NCBI RefSeq assembly: GCF_037038585.1
Contig: NC_092526.1
Span: 34,423,501-34,487,500, forward strand
Length of the DNA: 64,000 nucleotides
Origin: Patagioenas fasciata
Lineage: Eukaryota; Chordata; Aves; Columbiformes; Columbidae
Direction: 5' to 3'
Positions within the stretch are counted from its first letter, which is position 1; every line of letters begins with the position of its first letter. Shown here in pieces: positions 32,590 to 44,865 of the stretch. Both the position numbers and the translations under genes were made by a program. The notes beneath the pieces are model-generated. The model saw nothing but the letters and a program-made list of their open reading frames with translations, ran no database searches and was not told where the DNA came from.

Positions 32590-32730
32590 AAGCCCCTTCC
32601 CCTATAGTTTGAGGTCTCCTTGGCTGCCTGAATTACAATGGCTAAAACAGGATTACACTGACCTGATCCTATTAAACTCACCAATCGATCTGTGCTGCCC
32701 TGCCTCCGGCTCGGCAAACTTACTCGCCCA
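32590..32730. promoter_or_regulatory. Short conserved-looking block
   Basis: Contains GAATTACAATGG, GGATTA at 32650-32655 (OTX/bicoid-type) and CCAATCGAT. A small enhancer candidate. Confidence 0.3.
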
Positions 32731-33289
32731 ACTTTCCCGGAGAAGAGAAGTGAAAAGCCACCTTTCCAAGCAGGCCTGAAGGAGGAAGGGAGGATGGAGG
32801 TTATTTTTTTTTTTTTTTCTGATCCACATGGATTTTAAACCTCTGCTTCAGTTGCCAGCATCTCAGCCCCGGCGGGAGTTTAAGTCATATAGATAAATCA
32901 TACATAAAGGGGTATTTTAGCTGTAAAGTGAAACAATTCTCCCTCCCTTTGGTAAGGGCAACTCTGAAGCTGCCTGCTGTGTGGCATGCAGGCTTCTTGT
33001 CCTGGTGCAGAGAAAACCACTGGGAACAAACATCCTCAGCCCCTCGCTGCAATGCTGAGCAAAGGCTGAGCAAGGGCTGCCTGTGTCTGAGATGCCCATG
33101 AGCCCCTGGGTACCTGCTGGGCTGGGACCCCTGATGCAGCCATGCGAGCATCTCCACACCGATGGCTCCATGTCTCTCTGCACCCTGGGGACCGTGTCAC
33201 TGACACAGGCAGGGCTGACCCAGCAGCGAGTCCTTCCTTGCTTTTCTTTATTAAAGGAGCAGAGGAAGAGGAGTGCAGACCCAGCTTAA

Positions 33290-33625
33290 CGACATTTTCC
33301 TCATCAGTGGGTAAACGGACCTCGAATCGGCGGCGTTATCCGCTGCCAGGGGATACTCTGCATTGCCTCGGTGCTAGGGCACGCCACCATCTGCAGAGGA
33401 ACGGGCGCCTGGAATTAATCCCCCGCTGTCCCTCGGGAAAATAATTACAAGGCAAGGGAATAATCTAAAAATGGCAGTAAAATATGGGGTGTTTACACTG
33501 ACCTGCCAGGATGACTGAATTAGTGGCAAGGGGCCTGAATTAGTGGGAAAGGGCCTATCACTGACTCCAGGGGAGCAGTTCTAATGCTCAGATCCTATTA
33601 ATTAACAGAGTGAAAGACAAACTGG
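33290..33625. promoter_or_regulatory. Candidate conserved non-coding element with tandem homeodomain sites
   Basis: CpGs are retained at its 5' end (gcggcgttatccgc), followed by TAATCC at 33416, AATAATTACAAG, and a 20-bp tandem duplication at 33515-33554 carrying ATTAG cores. It is about 4.7 kb beyond the GBX2 stop. Confidence 0.45.
33515..33554 (+). repeat. 20-bp tandem duplication
   Basis: CTGAATTAGTGGCAAGGGGC is followed directly by a second copy differing at two positions (C to G, G to A). Confidence 0.9.
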
Positions 33626-33629
33626 GGAC

Positions 33630-34650
33630 TCCCATTTATAATTTTCTAGGAGCGTGTTATCAACAGTGAGGAGCTGGAGCTCGCAGGGTGAGTATATGTT
33701 GCCAAGTGCCTGGAGTTCTTCCCTCTTCACATCCCCAATCTGCTCTAAAGGGTACCAATACCCCAAAACTGAGCTCCTAAAAAGGGGCATCAGCAGTGAT
33801 TTTTTTTTTCTTTTTATTTTAAAGGTAATGTATCCTGATGCTATCTCAGGTGACAAAAACTGCATCTGCCTAAGTCTAAATAGAAATCTTTGCTGTTTTC
33901 CTTCCACTTGTGGTCCTGAACTCAGAAATTATGCAGGAAAATGTGGGTAAGGCTCCCCAAACCTATTTGAGATACATCTGCCTCCCTTGCTGAAATTCCT
34001 AGAACAGCCAAAAGAAACCACGGGCATGGTTATACAAAGTCAGTTATTGCTTCTTTTTTCTGGCTACCCTGGCTCAAAGTGAACCAGTTGACTTCTTTTG
34101 GCAATAGCAACATTTCCATACCCAAAGCCGTCTTGTGCACATCCCCGAAGCATCCTCAGGGCACGTCCCATCATCCCAAACTTGGCAGCCAGGGTAACAC
34201 ACACTGTGAAATACACAGCACCCCACCCTCCCCCTTGCTACATTAAAATTACCAGGTCACCCTCCTGCTAAATTTCAAGGCCCTGCACCAAAGCTGGAAG
34301 GTACCTAAGAGATTTTAAGTAGCAATAACTGGTTTATTTTTTATCTGTTGCTTGGGAAAAAAAAAAATAATCTTTTTCTTAGTGTTTTTCACCCAAAAAC
34401 CACCAAGAGCATTTGGGTTGAAATTCTCTCTTCCTCCTCGAACACTGAGAGAGTGCCCCAAATAACTAACACACTGTACAACCCCAACAGCAAGGACCGG
34501 TGCAAAGAGTGACTTAGTCCAACTGGCACCAGTAACAGCAGCTTTCTGGTCCCTCCCTCACAACCAACATTCATCTCTTTGCACAGAGAGGACAGATAAT
34601 AGCAAAGACCTGCTGCAAACCGTTGCTGCTTGTAGATATGCCATCGAGTG
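33630..34650. other. Intergenic DNA without a recognised feature
   Basis: No gene, repeat family or notable motif seen. Confidence 0.55.
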
Positions 34651-34654
34651 CTGA

Positions 34655-35070
34655 ACATTTACAAATAGCCTGTTCATTGCTAAGAAGCCACTTGGGCTTT
34701 TATGAACGTCGTTATGGCCGTGGTCTAATAGTATCTATCAAAAACATTGCCTTTCTGAATTAGGGTAATGGTCATTTTTAAGACACACATCTGTATTTTT
34801 TTTTAAACAGATGCTTGGCTCCTAAGCCCATGACTGCTATTTCTCCCCCTCCCCAATTATTTTCATATTTCCCCATTTCCAAAGCGGCAGTAAGTTTCTG
34901 AGAAAGAAGGGTAATAGGAAGTCTCTCTCTAAGAGAAATTGTTAATTTGGGATTTATAAAGGACTTTCCTTAATGAATAATAGTTGAGATCGATCTGTCT
35001 TCCTGCCTCATTCTGCAAAGTAACATTTGTAAAGTAAGGTGATCCCAATTACTCCCTCTAATAACCCTCT
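34655..35070. promoter_or_regulatory. Candidate conserved non-coding element
   Basis: Complex AT-rich DNA with HOX/CDX-like TTTTATGAA and GTTATGG near 34700-34715, several TAAT cores and GATTTATAAAGG. It lies between plainer flanks. Confidence 0.35.
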
Positions 35071-36590
35071 CCAGCAAGAAATTTCAGAGCTGCAGCCATG
35101 AAACTCACCCGCCTGCCTCTGCTCTCCCCAGTGCCATGAGCATCACCTGCATCAGGCCTCATCCAGCTTGTCATCCCCCTTCTCCCTGCCCAGCATGGAT
35201 CAGCTCCATCACCCAAAAACCCCAGGGTGGGATGTCCTGCAACCCCCTGAGAAGGATGCTCCATCTCAATCCTCCCCAGTACCACCAGCCATCATGACTG
35301 GCTGCATTTCAGAATCCCATTATGAGTTTGTCACCCCTTGCCACCAGGGTCCGGACTGGGTCTGTGGCCCCCCAAAACACCCAATGCTCTGGCACCCACC
35401 CGCCTCCTGGCTTATCAGAGAGAGGAGATCGAGAAGTGACCCGATTATTGTCTGTAAGTGCCTTCATGGGGAGAAAATACTGGTACTAAAGGGCTCTTGA
35501 ATCAACAGGAGGACGGCAGCACGAGAACCAATGCTGGCAGCTCCAGCCAGTCAGACTCAAATTAGAAGCAAGGAGCTTTTTCTATTTTTTTTTTTTTCAT
35601 TAAAATATGGAGGACCATTAAATATCAGAGCCAATTAACAAGGCGGGGGGTCTCTCCAGCCCTTGGGGTCTTCAGCTCAGATCTGGTTGCCTTTGGGATA
35701 GAAATGCTTTAGTCCAATACAAGTTTTTGCCATAGCAAGAGTCTTCTCCAGCTCTTTTGCCATGTCTGCCCTTTCGTGCTTCCTCCCTTCCCTTTGGCTC
35801 CTCCCTATGACAGGGCATGGAGGCATGAAAATCCCATAAATCCCATTCCCTTCCTCCCTTTGCTTGGTGCCATCCCACATGCACGTCCCCATCCCACATT
35901 CAGAGACTGGTGGGACTTCTGCAGGGGCAGAAGTAGATGAAAGGGACCTTTTTCACCATGCTTTAATTAACAAAGTTCTGCTTCCCCGTCTCCTCTGCAC
36001 TCGGGAGAGAGGCAGACTCTGCCACAGCACCAGTGCTCCCCTTTCTCCTTACCTCCACTCAAAAGGCATCCTACATCAGCCCCGAGATGCTCCAGCAAAG
36101 CCAGGGAACACTACCAACACTTTTCTGGTAACTCCAGGGCGAAAGAAAAATCCAGAAAAATTCTCCTTCATATATTTTTTTCAAGCAAAGTTTAATTCTC
36201 TTTTATATTGCCTTCGTGCAGCTGGAGGGAACTGAGAAACTCAAGCTGTAAGAGGCTTGCTCTAGGTCACCTTCAAAAGAGGTGACCCACAGATGACACT
36301 GCCTTTGGACACCTTGTCCCTGAAACAAGGACTATTTTGGGTGTTTGAGCTCTGTTACACTGCTGGTGTGCAAAGGGCAGAACGTGCCCCTATTCTGTCC
36401 TCGCCTGCAAGTATCATCCTCCCAGTGAGCCAGAGCTGGTCTGAGCTCAGCACAGTGCTTGAACCCTTCCTAACCCCTCAGGGAAGAGATGCTGCTGGTA
36501 CCACCCTGCCCACATCTGAGCTCAGGCACTCACTGAGCAAATTTTGCCTGCTCTGAGTGCTGGAAAGGATGAAATCCTGACATTATTTGT
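35071..36590. other. Intergenic DNA
   Basis: No gene seen. It contains one old SINE-like fragment (36219-36282). Confidence 0.55.
36219..36282 (+). repeat. Possible MIR-type SINE fragment
   Basis: gcagctggagggaactgaga, then gtaagaggcttgctctaggt, parallels the MIR core (gaaactgaggc, aagtgacttgcccaaggtcac) with many substitutions. Confidence 0.35.
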
Positions 36591-36599
36591 TCACCTGGC

Positions 36600-36750
36600 A
36601 CAAAGCTCAGCACTGCCAGTATTAACTGGCCAGGCTGATTAGTGGCAACCATCAGCCAATAAATAAATTGGAACCATCTCCAGACCTGATTAGCTTGCTA
36701 ATTAAGCTCAGTTACAGGGAAATCTGCAGTCAATCAGCCCAGCCATTACC
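36600..36750. promoter_or_regulatory. Candidate conserved non-coding element
   Basis: Contains an inverted AGCTT/AAGCT pair around a TAATTA homeodomain site (36690-36707) and TCAATCAG near 36732 (PBX-like). Confidence 0.35.
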
Positions 36751-39700
36751 AGTTGAATCTGCAGAGTGGGAGCTGTAGATGCTGTGTTTCTGGTGGAGAG
36801 GAGGAGGAGGGGAGGGGAACGTGCTGGGGGTGGGAGGGAAGATGGTACCAAAATCCACTTTCCTCAGCAACAATGGGAGCTGCTCATCCATCTGGGGCGA
36901 TTCCTGGCAGCCTTTGGTGCCCCCACACTTGCCTGGGCTCCTGCCCCGATGCTGTTGAGGCATCATGGGGGCATTGCCCCCTTCTGCTTCAGTTGCTGAG
37001 CTGTTTGGCAGCACAATCCCTTTCTAGTCCGCAAACTCCCAGGAACTGCAGGATGCCTTCAAAGACAGCCCATTAGAAGGGTACACATAAGGCTATGATG
37101 TGCAGCTCTGACATCTTGCTCTAGCCACACCAAAATGCTGAGGGGTATCTTCATCCCAGCACAGAGACCAAGGGCTCTCAGTGGTTTCTTCTTGCCTGCA
37201 AAATAGACGTAACATCCCCCATATGGCCCAAAGCAGAGGTAGAGTTTCAAGACATGTCCCCATCTGTTGCTGTCAGCATTGCAGGATGAGCTGTTTTGGC
37301 ATCTGAGGACCCCTTTCCTCTCTCCAGCTGCAGCCCCCCTGTCTTGGCAGCTGTTGATGTGCATCAGACTTCTGCTTGTCTCTCTACCACTTTCTTCTTT
37401 CAGCTCTGGCAACTTGAGGCTGTTCAGGATCCCAGCACTTGGTTCATTAGGTGGAAATACCTGACATTTCATTTCTGCTAATCCTCAAAACAAATGTGAA
37501 TTGTTTGCCCCCAGGCCAAAATGACAATAAATTATTATTTTCTACTGCAAATGGTCATCAACTGAGCAACAAGCAGCCCTTGGTGTTGGCAGCACCCAAC
37601 AGTGCCATTTCTTAAAAGGCTTGAGCAAACCCCAGGCATGTTACATGCCCTGGGAGCCCAAAGTTAATTCCCTGAGCAATGGGAAAACGCTTCAGATTGT
37701 TTTGCAGCGCCACATCCTTTCATCCCCATGGCACAGTATCACCTTTTCCTTTCTGCCGCTTTTGCTCTTATCATCTCTTTGGCAAATACAAGGAGTCTCC
37801 CTGGCTTGAAAACAAACAGATCTGGATGTCGAGGAGCAGAGATTGGTGGGGGCAGAATGCAAATAAATAAGTGCTAATTGCTGGCAGTGGTGCTGGGTGT
37901 TGAGTGTGGTTATTGTGACCACATTTATTGGCCAATTAAGGGTTTTACTGGATGTTAGGTGAGATAAACAACTGCCTGGTGGGTTTCCCAGTCCTGGCAT
38001 GGGTTTGTGGTTTTCCTACAGCACATTGAGTGGTTTCACCTGGAGTAACCATGTTTCCCTAAGGCACCCTCCTGGTAACTCGTGCAGTCTGTGCTCTCTC
38101 TTTATGGTTGGACTTTATGATCTTAAAGGTCTTTTCCAATGTAAATGACTTTATGATTCTCCAAAGTCACATTGCTTGGATGGGAATTGCAATGCAGCAG
38201 GAATACTTCACCAGGGAGAAACTGAAGTGTCTGCTTCTCCCTGCAAGCATCACCTGCCTCACATCCACCATGGAAACAGAAAAAAGGTCAAAAGGATGAG
38301 CTCCAGGGCAAGTGATGCTGGCTCAGAAGGGCTTTGTGTGCAATATGTTGTTCCCCAGCCTGGATTTTTGCTGGGTTTCCTGCAGTGAAGTTTCTGAGCA
38401 ACATCTCTGGACACCACTTCTACCTCCTGCCATCAAGTCATTGAACAACTCAGCATGAGGAAAATGTGCCGCCCCAGGCAAGGGCCCTCGGGAAGATCAA
38501 GTGAGCCAAGTCACTCCAAACCAGGGGGTCCCACTGCCACCCTTCCTCCCCAGGGTGCTGCAAAGGGAGAAGGGGAGAGGGGAGGAAGATGCTGGTGATT
38601 CTTTACCACCACTGCTGTTCAGCTGAGGAACTCCAACTCCTTGATGCAAGATGCTGTGGATGCTCAAAGCTTTCAAGAGATGGAGGGCATCAGCCAAACT
38701 GATGGAGTAGAAATCCACTGAGGATCACTAAACTCACTGAAAACAGATGACTCAGAGGTCCCTCAATTTTGAACAGTTACAGGCTGGGGAAATACATAGC
38801 AAAAGCCCCATAAAATCTGATTTTACACTCTCCTCTAGCACTGGCTTTTGACCACAGGTGGAGAAAATGTTTTGGTGTGGGTAGATGTTTGGCCTGTCTC
38901 TTTAAGGCTACTCTTATCTGATATTCATGAAGCATAACATTTTAAGTTTTGTCTATGAAAATAGCTGAATTTGGATGAGTTTGGCTCTCTCCTGGAAAAC
39001 AAACCCATTTACCATGGAGGGTTAGTCCCATCCTACCATCGTGTTGCATGTGATTGCTGTGTGTGCCGTTCTCACTCATCTCATCTATCGCTTTCTTCAT
39101 TCCAGTTTGGATTTGTGTTAAAGAATAAATAAGAAACAGCAAAACTGCCAAGGGAATATTTTGAATGAGTGCTAAAAGGATGCGGCTACCTATGTAGCAA
39201 GTGCTTTCTGGGTTCTGGAGCAGTTTTCTTGAGCTGGTGCTCCCAGTATCCATTAAAGCAAGGGTGAAGACATACAGAAAGGCGTTATGGAAGAACAACA
39301 GTCTGGTGTCTAGAGTAATTGCTTTTTTCTTTAATTTTTTAAAAAAAGGGGGAGGTTTCCTTCTACTCCCGTTATGGGAATCAGTAGTTTTCTTTCCAAA
39401 TATCTTGCTGACCCCTGTTGCTTTGCAGTGGGATATTGTCTTTTCTTCCTAGGCATCTATGAATGCCACCAGCTGAGAGCATTTCAAGGGTATATGGGGG
39501 TGAGCTTGGCACAGGTGAGAAATGTGGGAATGAAAGACATCCTCAAATCTGCTCCACCATTTCTGGCACCAGAATCTTCCAGGAGAAGCCAGATCTTAGG
39601 AGGGTTGTTAGAGAGTGAGCAGTCAGCCATGCCCATCGCAAAATCAAACCCTGTATCCTTTAGGAGGGTAAAGGAGGGGAGGGATGGGTGATTTCTACCA

Positions 39701-41030
39701 TAGCTTTACACCACCCACGGAGAATCCAAAACAAGTTCTCTGCTTTTGAAGTTCTCATTTCAAATCCAGAAGGGAAGAACACAAAGCACCCTCCACCAGC
39801 ACATGTGATGGGGTTAAACAGGGTGGGAAAACCTTGCAAGAACAAAGGTATACGGTTCCTGCAAGATGAACAGTGATGTAGACCCCAAAAAAGGAAAAAA
39901 AAAAAAATCTACAAGCAGTCCTGCAGTTTCTTACTCCCTACAGTGTTGGTACAGCCTCCCAGGAGCATTTGGAGAATTGAAGAGCAGAAAAGGAAATTAA
40001 AACCTGCCCCAAACAAATTCCCATCAGACAGGACAGAAACAACAGCTCCCTGCAGGTGGGAGGCCTCATAGAGCGGGCAATAACCTGAAGACTGAACAAA
40101 TTTAGGTCAAGGCACAAGCAGACATACAAACCAAACCCACCCAACCCCCAGTCCTGCACTCTGGGCAGTCCCACTCAGTCTATGAAGAGGCAAGCTCACC
40201 TTTTAATCTTGGCCAGGTCTTCTCTTGAGCAAAATCCCGCTGCACCGAGGTCTCCGGTCTAGTGATGCACTGGAGGGCCTGTCCATCTTAGTATTGGTTT
40301 TGACCGTGCTGCCTTTGGTATCAGCCCATGCACCGTGCTGGGTGCAAGACCAGGAAAAGAGGCATCCCCAACCTGCTGCTTCCCCACTGCCTATCTATGG
40401 CTATTATATCCCCCTCTTTGTGTCTCTTTTTGAGGGAAAATCCCCACTTTTTCTACCTCTTCATAGCACTCCTCATTTCTGAATATCCCTAATTTCTCCA
40501 TATCTTTTATAAGGTGGGCCAAGCATAGATGGCCAAACTGTAGCGTTGGTTGTCTCGTTCCATGGTGTCCTTATGATCTCAAAAAAAGGCATGTTTAATT
40601 ATCTGCTGTTCTTTGTGTAGCCACCTCAATACGACACAACTCTCTCGGCCTTACGTAGTGTTGGCACAGCCACTGCTATCACTAACTGTATCACCAACCC
40701 GTGAGATGTACTGGTTCCAGCAGGGACCTTTGTAGCTGGTTACCAGTCTGCTCAGGCACAAACCTCTTGCTTTCCCCTCCATTCCATCTCGCAATCTTCT
40801 GCAATATTTTGTCTTCTCCTTGGGCCTGCTTAGATTTCTGATTTCTTCTCGTGATGTGCTTGGGCCAAAAACTTAAAAAATGTAAATAAATGTCAATCAG
40901 TTGCCCATGGTTCAGGGCTTTAAACGACTTGTTCAGAGAAGCCTAATAGAGAGCCATGATTTTCCTTCAGAGATTAGACCATACCATATCATGACCTTAA
41001 AGATGTTTTATTATTCTTATTTTAAATGAT
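36751..41030. other. Intergenic DNA between GBX2 and AGAP1
   Basis: No gene recognised. It holds a CR1 tail at 38106-38160 and short A/T runs. Confidence 0.6.
38106..38160 (+). repeat. CR1 LINE 3' tail fragment
   Basis: ggttggactttatgatctta, then aggtcttttccaatg and a terminal TATGATTCT, follow the sense 3' end of bird CR1 (ggttggactcgatgatctt, aggtcccttccaacc, TATGATTCT). The copy is divergent and 5'-truncated. Confidence 0.75.
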
Positions 41031-41049
41031 CATTTCAACCAATTTAGCA

Positions 41050-41360
41050 GATACAGATGTAACTGTTACTGGCCTAATTCCTTGGATCTCCTCCAGAGAC
41101 TCTTAAAGTCTAGGTGCAACATTTACTACTCTCTCTTCCTCGAGGAGAATAACTGTTTTTAATGAAAGCTCGCATATTTTTGCTGGGAGATCTGTCATTC
41201 AGTTCACAAGCTATTTCAGAACTCTTAGATATACACCATTACAGTCCGGTTGACTTATTGCTTTTTAATTTATCAATTTGCACCATTACGGGCTCTTCTG
41301 ACATCCCAGGTCTCGGATAATACTTCATCTTTATTACTGGCAAAGAGTGACAGTATCTCA
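41050..41360 (-). repeat. Probable ancient CR1/L3-like LINE fragment
   Basis: The order of ggcctaattccttggatctcc, aggtgcaacatttactact, gaactcttagatatacacca, and tcaatttgcacc followed by tctgacatccc resembles, with heavy decay, the antisense of an internal coding part of CR1-type LINEs known from reptiles and mammals (L3). The alignment is from memory, so orientation and limits are approximate. Confidence 0.4.
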
Positions 41361-41464
41361 TCATTAATATGAGAAGAAAGCCGGGCCAGGGCGGGTGTAT
41401 CTCAATAACACGGCAATGAAGACTCAAGCAAAGAAGCAAGCTGTGACAAACAAGTTTTCTTGTC

Positions 41465-41470
41465 TTTATT
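41465..41470 (-). terminator. AGAP1: Distal AGAP1 poly(A) signal
   Basis: TTTATT on +, i.e. AATAAA on the - strand, followed downstream on - by a U/G-rich stretch (TTGTTTGTCACAGC), as expected for cleavage about 15-20 bases later. Confidence 0.55.
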
Positions 41471-44400
41471 AGAAAGAGACCTATACAATATAGCAGCCTC
41501 TCTCTGTAGTACTTTACAACTTTTTTTTCTTTTTTTTTTTTAATTATTCAGAATACTGTACAGCTGACACAAAAATCTCAACATGGAGAGAGAGGAAAGG
41601 GAAACATAATACAAACTGGCATACTTAATCAAACCAAAATCATATGAAGCAACAAGCAAAGTGAAAAGTTTGTCAATCGGTTTAATTACAGTACAAACAA
41701 TATAAATAAAGCATCAATGAGTCATTGTAAAACAAACTTGCTGAATGAGGTAATATAAAAACAACAACAAAATACTTTTTTTTAATAATTTCCACACTGT
41801 CTTGTCATCATTTATACATTACTATTTACAGAAACAGAAAAACAAACCCCAAAGCTTACTATATATCTGCCATATGCTAGATATCTTCTGCCTCTACCCC
41901 AATAAGAGGTCCCAGGTGTCCCTACTCACCTGGGCTCCCTTTCTCCCCTTCCCAACCAGAAAGACAAACATCACAAAGCAGAAAAACTGAAAGACTTGGG
42001 GGCTAAACACAGTCAAACATAAAATCTAGCCTTTGCAGGCGGTCACAGGTTAAGGAATAAAGAAAAACACCCAAGTGGTGTTGATGGTGCCTCCCAAAAT
42101 AAAGGTGCTGGCTAGATTGAACCTCAAATCACAGCCTCACTGAAACCAGGGGCCAAACACCAAATTCAGAGGGGTCAGGATAGAGCCCATCTGTGCCCAA
42201 CTCTGCTGTCCTGAAGCTGTTTTCCCTCGGACTTGGGCAAAGGATTCAGGATACACTCAAACCCCGCTGAAGTCAAGAGGTTTAAGGCAGCAGGAGCTGC
42301 AGAATCAGGGCCTCCGCAATCCCAAACCAGAGTCCAAAGGCAATCGTTACACAAAACAAGCCCCCGGGGTTTCCAAGAACTCCCCTTCCCAAATATCACC
42401 CCCTTCAGTTTGTGCACCCACCTATGCAAGTGGCCTACAAGCAAAAGATGCTCTCGACGTTAGAATAGTAAAAGAGGGCTGGACCAAATGCGTGTGGTCC
42501 CCTGGAAACTTGGTATTCCCACGGAGCGAGGGGCTGTGCTTTCAGAGGACAGGTACGTCCTGTTTGCCCTGTGGATTTGCAGAACAAGCTCCATAGATAC
42601 AGCGTCTTAAATCTCTAGATACATTGGCAAAAATGCTTGGAGGGGTTTTCCACAGTGTTTCAAAGAAATTATTTTGTCGCAGATGCAAGTAAGTGATTCT
42701 CCCACCACCACATGTACCCAGCCAAGTTTCCTACCACACCTTGCCCAGCTCCAGCAAACATCCTTCTTGCCCTGCCAGGCTTGCCCTCTCCCGGTTGATT
42801 TCCCCTGATACCACTGTAAACCGAAAGCAAGGGTACAAACGGTGTGAACAACACTCTGTCAAGTTTTCCTGGACTACTTGGTACACACAAAGCCTCAGCA
42901 CATGTTAGCCGAGGTTTGTCACTCCTCATGGCAGAATTTTGGGGTTAGAGTATAATGGCTGCAAATACATGGAGGGAGGGATGAGGAGCTGCTCTGTCCC
43001 ACCTGGAAAACGCTCTTCAGAAACATCTCACCGCCATCAACCCCAATGGCCCCACAAACAGCAGCAGGACCTGAAGCATTGCTAAACCAGCCATAGGAGG
43101 GCAGCCCACTGGTCCTGCACTTAAATTCAGCCAGTAAGCTGAGTTCCAAGCAAATGCATATGTAAAAAATGGCCTCTGAGCAGCAAGTCTTCTGTTCTTC
43201 TCACCTTCAGCATCTCCTTTCCCAGCATTTCCAATGATAACAGTGTGGGGCTGGTAAGCTGGATTCCTTCTCTCAAGCAAAGGGCTGCCCTAAGGTCCAG
43301 TGACCAAGTCAAAAGTTTTCCAAAGTTGAGTGTTGCTGTCCGAAGGAGCTGGATTTGCTTGAATACCTGAGGCAGGTATCTCTGAGAGTCCTGAGTGTCT
43401 GATAGCTCACAAGAGCCGCACTAAGCCTGTGCCTTGTATTCTTGCATCTCTCCACCCCTTGAGCAGACGTCCACTCCTCCTGCACTCTTGGAAATGGCTG
43501 TTCTTGCTCAAATGGGAAACTTGCCTGTTTATAAACATCTAACCAAACACCTGGCACTAGCTATTGGTTTTGATTAACGTGTAAATGTATGCCTGTACAT
43601 TTCCACAATTGCTAATAGCAGCATGTAGAGCATATATGCATCTATTAAGCACACACACACACCCCAAATGCAAAGCAGATGTAGTTAGTGACCTCCTTTA
43701 CTTTAGGACTCAAACCACCTTGACTGCTCTTCATCCACCAACTCAGCCCCCAGATCTGGGAACTAGTTGCCAAATCACAACTCACCTTCAGCACCAAAAC
43801 CCTTACTCGCTCCTGCAGGAGCTGGGGGTTTGCCTTCAGCACAGATCAGACCCTGTATCGAGTTGTCTGCTGTGAAGGGTTTTATTCTCTGTACCTTGTC
43901 ATTTGAGAGGACCAGGAAAGTGTTTTCAGCTACTTCAGTTCTCAGAAACAAAAAACCACCAATTCGTTCTGGAAAACGGGGTATACACAAAAGAGCTGAT
44001 GGTGCATTCACTGTCAGCAAGCAACATGCCATGCCATTAGACCTCTGTAAGCAACCCCACCCACCCCACCTTCACATTTTGTACATAAAACACAGGTAAA
44101 AACTGCTAGCTTTGAAGCAGTGCAAAATAGTTACTCTTGGATATGCCACAGGGGTTTGGGAGACAGGTGGACATACAGAGATGAAGAGGCTAAAACTGCT
44201 GAAGCACAAGGTGTTTTTACTTCACCTGCCTACAAGCAAAATCCCCCTGAACATTCAGGAATGATTGTAAATGATGAGAGTTAATTAGCCCACATATTGC
44301 TGTGACTTGAAATGAAACATGGGGTCCAAGATGACCAGAAGCATGCCTAGTGATTTGGGGCTTACAATGGCTCAAAAAAACCCCAAACCAAAACAAAAAA

Positions 44401-44843
44401 ACCTCACCAACCAAAGCAACCTTTTATTTTCAGAAATCATGCAATCCTCCTCTCACAACATGAACTACTCACAGCTCCTGAAAATCTTGGCCAAAACCCT
44501 TCAAACCTCCCTTTGAAACGTGAAACAGATTCAGTCAACTCAAGGTAAATGGTCATGAGATGAGACCACCCAATATTTACTTTAAAAAATGGCCCACACT
44601 AAAGAACAACCCAGAACCTAGAATATCGTAATACAACAAATCTACCTACCTACAGCTTTGGATATTTTGCTCTATTACCTTTATATTTTTTTCAAACAGG
44701 AAGTTGTTCTCAAACAAAACCATTCAAACCAACCTTCGTTTTGCACCTTAGAATGTAAGAAGTCAAAACTCACTGCAGAACTTTTTAATTTGGGGTAGGT
44801 TTAGTGCTTTTCTACCTTAAAAAGAACTTTAATCTTTAGTGTG

Positions 44844-44865
44844 TTTTTTTTTTTTTTTTTTTTTT
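44844..44865 (-). repeat. 22-base homopolymer in the AGAP1 3'UTR
   Basis: T run on + (A run on the transcript strand). It would be a site of internal oligo-dT priming in cDNA data. Confidence 0.85.
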
